A DNA stretch of 64,000 bases from Kwoniella bestiolae CBS 10118 (Eukaryota; Basidiomycota; Tremellomycetes; Tremellales; Cryptococcaceae). Numbering within the stretch: position 1 is the stretch's first letter; each line of letters opens with the position of its first letter. Shown here piece by piece: positions 57,798 through 64,000 of this stretch. Under the pieces are notes generated by a model. It did no database searches. It was given only the letters and a program-made list of their open reading frames with translations, and had not been told where the DNA came from. The stretch is from assembly GCF_000512585.2 (NCBI RefSeq), contig NC_089242.1, positions 2,976,001-3,040,000 of the forward strand, given 5' to 3'. The translations under genes and the position numbers were made by a program.

Positions 57798-60701
57798 ATG
57801 ATAGACCTCACTCCAGCTTCATCAACTTCCTCCTTGTCATCAAGTACAAAGCGACGCTTCTCACCCCCTTCAGAAGAGGACATACCGTACAAGAAACTTC
57901 ACATGGGTGACTCGATGGTAGATATACTATCCACTACTCATCTGACCCCTCGAGGGGATCAGAACCCTCTGGATGAAGATACAGATATGGAGGAAGAGGA
58001 AGTTGTGGTGAAGAAGGATAAAGGGAAGGGAAAGATGAAAATGGTCTATCTACCTGAATTACCAGAGGAAGTTTGGACGAGGATCTTTGAGATTTACTAT
58101 GAGGATAGAACCACTCGTAAGTCATTATCCTACCTTCCTACTCCCCACTTCGACTGCTCTTCCATCTGACTCTGATCCCACTCCAACCTTCCCTTCAATC
58201 CCACTCATCACAGAGGTCTCTTCGTCAGCCATTTCCTACATCGTACCAACAACCATCCTTTGACCGTCCGCTAATATACCATTGGCCCCCTTCGTAGAGT
58301 GGCAAAATACCGGTATCCTTCACAACGGTCTCACACCAGTTCTTCTCTCCCGTGATCATGCTCGAATCGCCTTGCCGGTTCTCTACCGACATCCATACGT
58401 AGGATACAAAGCCATCACTCCGTTTATTGCAGCTTTGGGCGGACCTCCTCGGTATACTGATCTGCCTTATAAAGACTATATCAAGCACTTCACCGTACGA
58501 GCGTCGCCTATCATCCCTTCGACAGAGTTCTCAGCATTCTACTCTGGACGAAAGAACCCCGATGTGGGAACCAGCAATGTTGCGCCATACACTATTCATC
58601 CCTCTTTCGATACGTTGATGGGGATCTTACCTGAATTATCGACATTTACACTTAAAGATACCCTTATTCTCCATCAGGCAGATGCTTCACTCCTGTTTCA
58701 TGGTCTACGATATATCAATCCCAAGAAAGCAAGATTAGAATTCCGTATGTGGGATCTATACGATTCACCCTATGGACAAGATATAATCGGTGCGACACGA
58801 GGCGGAGTATACAATTCGTATGGAAGTAAACCTTCGATATTACCTTCACCAGATCTCTCGTCTCACAGAAATACACATGAAGTTACAGGTGTAGCGATCC
58901 AGAAGAACTGGAGAGATGCTCTTTATAACGCGACAGAGCTAGACTTGCCTCCATGGTGGATCGAACCCTCAAGACCGGAAGCTCCTGCTCCCATTATGCC
59001 TTTGGGTCCGTGGGGTGCGGCTCCTGCATTGCTTGCTAATCAGCCCATCAATTTGGCATCGCGGTTACCTCCTCAGACACAGGCGAGTACTCAAATACCT
59101 AACATACTTCCGAACCCTCCAACATTACCTGCCCCTCCACCTGCACCAGCTCAACACTCTCCTTCGATTACGATACCGAGCAATTTGCTCGGGGATCCCG
59201 GAACTCAACAGATTTACCGTAGAATACGACAATTGGTCGACTCCCGATCGTCGGACTCACAAGGTCCTGCATTATCCCAAACCTCGAGTTCAGCTACAAC
59301 CTTGTCTACACCCTTTGCATCGACCGCCGGAAATCAAGTAGTCACTGATCTGTCAAGCGCCCACATGCTGGTGCCACAGGATCATGAGCCGGGTGATTCT
59401 GCCGACAATCCACTTGATTTCACTGGATGGGAGTTGTCTGATAGTGAAGATGAAGATGAATTGAGTACCCGACCTTCCTCCATCTCCAGTCCTGATTTGA
59501 GGTTATTGGGGTCTAGCAGATACTCCTATCTTAGAGCAACGTCATCCCTCGACACCAATTCGACCGCCGCACCACCTCGTGACACTTCACGAGACATTGG
59601 TCCCTCATGGTACAGACCTACTCCTTCAAGAGGTGTTCCTGTTAATCAAGCTTCTACGTCAACTAGCATTGTTACTAGATCAGCTCCCTCCAATACAGCC
59701 ATGATCCAAGCGACAGTACCCGCACCTCAACAGAGATCTCAAGCATTTGCACTCTCCGATTACACCGGACGACGACACAGCCCCGTAGGCCAGAACAATA
59801 TTGCGGTTGGAACGAGAATTGGACCTGGTGGTGTCCCATTGGCTCACGCACCGGGTATGACCTGGCATCTCCTCGCTCATCATATCCGTGCGTTGCTCCT
59901 CGAACTCATTAGAGAGATTTGGACACCCAGATTGCAAGCTTTGTCAGTGGTCGCCCTGGACCCATTGGCAAGTCTGACAGTCCGAGCGCCGCAGTTGGAT
60001 TTCTGGACTCAGATCAACGTACCTCATATTAGAGTACATCTGCCCCGATCGATCAACTCGCTTGCGGTGCTCAAGGGTGCCAAGGAGGTGGCTAGGGACC
60101 GAGCGAGACGGAGGAGAGAGGGCGAACATGACGACGTTACGACGGTTGTACCTCCCCTCGGACCGGTAAATAATCAACCAGAGGGAGAAGACGATCATAA
60201 GATTGTTGGAGGGGATGGATCGGGAAATGACTTGATCAATGAGGAAGTGAGGTTGTTTGAGGTTGAGATTAATTCGATGGAGGAGATGAGGGATGAAGTA
60301 TGGATTAGGTTTGGGGATCAGTTGCCCCCTCAACTGTGTAGGATATTGGCGGGGGAACATGATTGGAGGGATGTTAGTTTTGGTGAGTAAGAGTAATGTT
60401 AACATACTATTTCCCATGACGGGCAGAAGAGTGACGATCCAGTGAAGCTGATAGTAATGACGGGATGATAGGCCACACAAACGATACATACTCTCCACCA
60501 CATTCTGAATATGTCCCACCTGATTCACCAGCTACGTCGGATTTTGATTCTCCCACATTCAGCTTTGTTTCGTTGGGTGAGAGTGATGATGAACTTGGTG
60601 TTGAGATAGATGAAGGCGAAGGGAACGAGAACGATACGTATGATAAAGACAAGGCTGATGAACAAGCCAAGAGGATGAGAGAGAGGGGTACTGAAATGTG
60701 A
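57798..60701 (+). CDS. F-box-like protein, 877 residues
   Basis: Exons 57798-58116, 58298-60382 and 60472-60701. An N-terminal disordered, charged segment (KKDKGKGKMKM) leads to a probable F-box core, VYLPELPEEVWTRIFEIYYED (residues ~82-102). F-box proteins recruit substrates to SCF ubiquitin ligases through Skp1. After it comes an alpha/beta region (SRDHARIALPVLYRHPYVGY, FTLKDTLILHQADASLLFHG), then a long Pro/Ser/Thr-rich linker. A further ordered part follows near residues 630-700 (HHIRALLLELIREIWTPRLQ) and an acidic tail (SLGESDDELGVEIDEGEGNE). No LRR, WD40 or Kelch substrate domain is recognised. The F-box call rests on the short motif. Confidence 0.68.
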
Positions 60702-61347
60702 GATGGAAGGGGTTTTGGTTGTGATGAGATTGCGAGATACCGTATAGTCTGGGTTTGAGACTGTTCTTCTTCTTCTTCTCGTTGTGGGGTGAGAGGGTAT
60801 TGTATTTAATTGTGGATACATATATCTATTACTATACTCTACATACTTTACATGTATCATGTATGCCATGTCATGAACATCTTTTTGTGAAATGTATTCT
60901 ACGGCAAGGTAAACTCGTACGGTGAATAACCCAAATGGTTGGATCGGATTTAGCCGAGATAAAGGTGATTTCATCGGCCAACTAAGACTGGAATGCGATC
61001 TTGAGCGAGTTGCAATTGGGGGCAATCGGCGAATCAAATAATCAATTGAGACCATCTCAGCTCCAGCTTCTTACTCTAAGCTTGTACACTATAGTTCTCT
61101 TGATTATAGTGTAAAGAACTCGTCGTTGTATAACCTACCACATTAGAGATACGTTCTGCCCAATCGTGGACTATCTTCCCGAATATCAGCTGGTAGTAAA
61201 AGGCAAATCGTATTGATCAACTTTACATTCGCTCAACACCAAAAACATCCTCTTCTCGACTCTCAGCACCATCGTGAGGAACTTTCCACGACAGATAGAT
61301 ACCACTATATCTAGTGTATCAACATACAGAGGTACACCATCGCCAAC
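60702..61347. other. Intergenic region
   Basis: 3' flank of the F-box gene (CTTCTTCTTCTTCTC tract near 60765) and promoter of the acyl-CoA synthetase. A 9-bp perfect hairpin lies at 61085-61113. Confidence 0.55.
61085..61113. repeat. Perfect 9-bp inverted repeat
   Basis: TACACTATA, 11-base spacer, TATAGTGTA, about 235 bp upstream of the synthetase ATG. Could be a palindromic binding site or chance. Confidence 0.4.
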
Positions 61348-63741
61348 ATGACCACCCTCTCCACCTTCCCCCTCCTATCTAGGATAATCCAGTACTCCCG
61401 TACCTCCCCAACCTCAAAAGCCATCATCGACACCCCCCTCTCACTGTCCATCACCTACTCTGAACTTGTCGACGATCTCCTGTCCCTATCTTCGGTCGTC
61501 TCACCATTTATCAAAGAGGAAGAAGGCAGAGTAGTTATCCTATGTGAGAAGGGGTACTTGGTTCCATTGGCTATGCTGGCTGTATGGACCAGTGGGGGAT
61601 TGGCAGTACCGATCTTACCGAGTTTACCATTGCCCGAACAAGCTTATATGACTACCAATGCTGGTACTAGTTTGATCATCTGCGATCACAAAAATAAAGG
61701 CAGAGCGGAAGAGCTGGTTCAAGAAGTAGGGAAGGAAGGTGGGGAATGTGGGATTTTGGAGATTGATTTGGAGGGGGTTAGGAAGAATAGGGCGTCGGTA
61801 TCGGAGGATGAGAAACGGGGGGTTTTGGAGGGGATTGAGGGGAGGGAGCTGGGGGGTGAGAGGAGGGCGATGATGCTTTTTACTAGTGGTACGGTGAGTA
61901 CGGCTTTTGTCGTGCTATCTATAAATTATTCCCCATCCTTCAATTCCTACTTATTGTACCGACTGCGCCGTAACGCCGTAAGGACTGAGCTAATACGTGT
62001 ATTCCCGCAGACTGGTCGACCTAAAGGCGTGGTAACTCGTCATTCAGCGCTCGCAGCGCAGGTATCAGCCGTGGCTGAAGCTTGGAGATGGTCCGAATCG
62101 GTACGTCTGACTCATCCTTATCATAATCAATCATCATTTTCAACCACCCTCGAGGCGTGTGAGAGGACGGACTGGGCTGAGATGTGCGATTGTATACTAC
62201 CAGGATCACCTCCTCCATGTACTGCCTCTAAACCACTTACACGGTATCGTCGTTGCTCTCTTACCTACTCTCTGGTCCGGGGCTACCGTGGAATTATGGG
62301 AGAAGTTCGATGGTCCTGCTGTAAGTCCTCCGCTTACTCGCACCGAACAAGTACAATGGAAAGAAAGTTCCAGCTGACAAAACTCTTTGCCCACACTCAG
62401 ATTTGGAAGAGATGGATCAATGATGAAGGCAAAGATCCTATTACGATGTTCTTTGGTGTACCCACTGTATACTGTGAGTTTGGCTTTGTCCAAAATGCCC
62501 GCTGGCCCTTCATATATACGACATCTCTCCTAGATAGCCCTTTTCTATACAGGAGAACTACCTATCTTAATTTGTCAGACTGACGGACGAGATGACACAC
62601 TGTAGCCCGTCTCATCGCCGCTCATTCTGGCTTATCACCAGAACTCCAAGAAAAGGCAACAAAGGCCTCCTCAACACTGCGATTACAGGTATCCGGATCT
62701 GCACCTCTCCCCGAAAGCGTCAAGAAGACGTGGGAACAGCCTGGTGGAGTTGGTGGTGGGCAGGCACTGCTGGAGAGGTACGGGATGACTGAGACTGGGA
62801 TCATCGCTGGGACAGGCTGGGAAGTGGAGAAGAGGGTCAAGGTGAGTGAGATGAATTGGATGTCGTGGTGAACGCGAAATTGCAATCTTCCACCCAACTC
62901 CCGATCGGTTCAGTTCATGTTGAAGGAGACTGTATGCTGACACTCGCATTCTGATTTGACAGGGTCATGTTGGATTCCCTCTGAAAGGTGTTGAAATTAG
63001 ATTATGGGATGAAGAGGGAAACAAACAGGTGACTGAGCGAGAAGTCTCCGGTGAGGTGCAAGTCAGAGGACCACCAATAACAAAAGAGTGAGTGGAACCA
63101 ACTTCTCGAAAGCGACAGTATAGAGCTGATATGTTCGCTTTTTTCGTTACAGATACTGGAGACTCCCCGAGGCCACTTCCAAAGAATTCTTAGATGGATG
63201 GTTCAAGACTGGTGATGTCGGTGTATACTCATCCGACCCTGCAGCGGAAGGACAGCTCAGGATATTAGGAAGGAACAGTACGGATATCATCAAATCTGGA
63301 GGAGAGAAGATAAGTGCTGTGGAGATTGAGCGTGCCATATTGGAATTGGAGGGCATGAAGGATTGTGCGGTCGTTGGTGTAGATGATGAGGAGTGGGGTC
63401 AGGTGGTGAGTCTTTGACGTTCATCCTTAGGGAAGCGAGAATTGGAGATTGATGGAAGTGTCGTTGTTCGTTTAGGTATCGGTCTGTCTGGTGACTTCCC
63501 GACCGGAAGTGACAGTCGCCGATCTACGAAGGGAATTGAGAAATGTCATTGCGCCTTATAAGCTGCCGAAGAAATTGAAGATATATGAAGGGGAAATTCC
63601 AAGAAACGTGAGTTAGCTATACTCTTAAACTTGACCAATAGGATTGAGGCTGATATGTGGTTGATGTAGAATATGGGTAAAGTGAATAAGAAGAAATTGG
63701 TGTTGGAGGCTTTTCCTCCTGAGCCTGAGGAAGAGGCGTGA
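61348..63741 (+). CDS. Acyl-CoA synthetase, ACSF3/malonyl-CoA synthetase-like
   Basis: Nine exons: 61348-61893, 62011-62100, 62204-62320, 62401-62473, 62606-62841, 62963-63087, 63153-63405, 63476-63607 and 63670-63741, giving 547 residues. An adenylate-forming ligase that activates an acid to its CoA thioester via acyl-AMP. Motifs: LFTSGTTGRPKGVV (phosphate loop), LPLNHLHGIV, FFGVPTVY, VSGSAPLP, RYGMTETG, GWFKTGDVG (the Asp that binds AMP ribose), GRNSTDIIKSGGEKISAVEIE (hinge and CoA site) and NMGKVNKKKL with the catalytic Lys. The hinge wording is close to ACSF3/MatB-type malonyl- or methylmalonyl-CoA synthetases rather than 4-coumarate ligases, so mitochondrial malonate activation is the best guess. 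No obvious presequence is seen beyond the Ser/Thr-rich start. Confidence 0.9.
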
Positions 63742-64000
63742 TTATACTTATAGATCATCTTGAATCATCCGTGATATGTATGAAGCTCATCGCTAATCCA
63801 AGATTGGATCAACGAATCTTGATTATTCTTACCCTTTAAGACATGTGTGACATAGCAAAACCTCCATTTTTTCGATCCGAACGAATATTCTCCAGGCGTG
63901 CAAACCTTGCTCATACCAGATGACTACTTTACACCATATGACGCGCATCACTGGCCTCACCCTTCATCATTGATCGTCTCTTTTCATCCCTATAGCCCCG
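63742..64000. other. 3' flank of the synthetase gene
   Basis: Window end; no feature seen. Confidence 0.5.

Noticed and set aside
1..64000. tRNA genes, CRISPR arrays, intact transposons
   Set aside because: No B-box-like GGTTCGANTCC with a matching acceptor stem, no regular spacer array and no transposase or reverse-transcriptase frame was found by eye.

Overview
The window is nuclear DNA of a basidiomycete yeast, most likely a tremellomycete of the Cryptococcus/Kwoniella group. The evidence is very intron-dense genes (most introns about 45-80 nt, starting GTGAGT/GTAAGT and ending YAG), tight gene packing on both strands, CT-rich 5' leaders, and protein sequences of tremellomycete character (Rac GTPase, Cdc11/Nud1 scaffold, basidiomycete zinc-cluster factor). 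I assigned species level only by resemblance, without any search. Exon borders were read by eye from splice sites, phase and family motifs.

Layout. 0-7.5 kb: 3' end of a short-chain dehydrogenase, a small secreted protein of unknown function, a BCL7-like acidic protein, then a divergent pair, cytidine deaminase (-) and OLA1 (+). 8-16 kb: two long low-complexity regulatory-type proteins on the minus strand, one with a BTB/POZ domain. 16-20 kb: a long gene-poor stretch before RAC1. 20-28.3 kb: RAC1, a SUR7/PalI-like membrane protein, a head-to-head mitochondrial pair (rhodanese, mitoribosomal mL44) and an HSBP1-like coiled coil. 28.3-30.6 kb: gene-poor DNA with two diverged copies of a roughly 300 bp repeat.

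30.6-47 kb: an unrecognised protein, gamma-glutamyltranspeptidase, a Gfo/Idh/MocA oxidoreductase with 12 exons, the circularly permuted nucleolar GTPase NUG1, the large Cdc11/Nud1-type leucine-rich scaffold and an aldo-keto reductase. 47-55 kb: a Zn2Cys6 factor carrying an array of RRxS motifs, a tandem duplication of its 3' half plus 3' flank, and a PCI-domain protein of the Thp1/Csn12/PCID2 family. 55-64 kb: mitochondrial DnaJ (Mdj1), an F-box protein and an ACSF3-like malonyl-CoA synthetase.

There are no operons. Functional links are loose: several products belong to mitochondria (rhodanese, mL44, Mdj1, probably the acyl-CoA synthetase) or to ribosome assembly (NUG1, OLA1), and RAC1 and Cdc11 act in polarity and mitotic exit/septation. 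I found no convincing wholly new system. The observations most worth checking are the RRxS (PKA-like) array and odd zinc-cluster spacing in the transcription factor, the 1.3 kb tandem duplication behind it, a presequence-like extension on OLA1, the BCL7-like protein, and several microexons of 8-12 nt.
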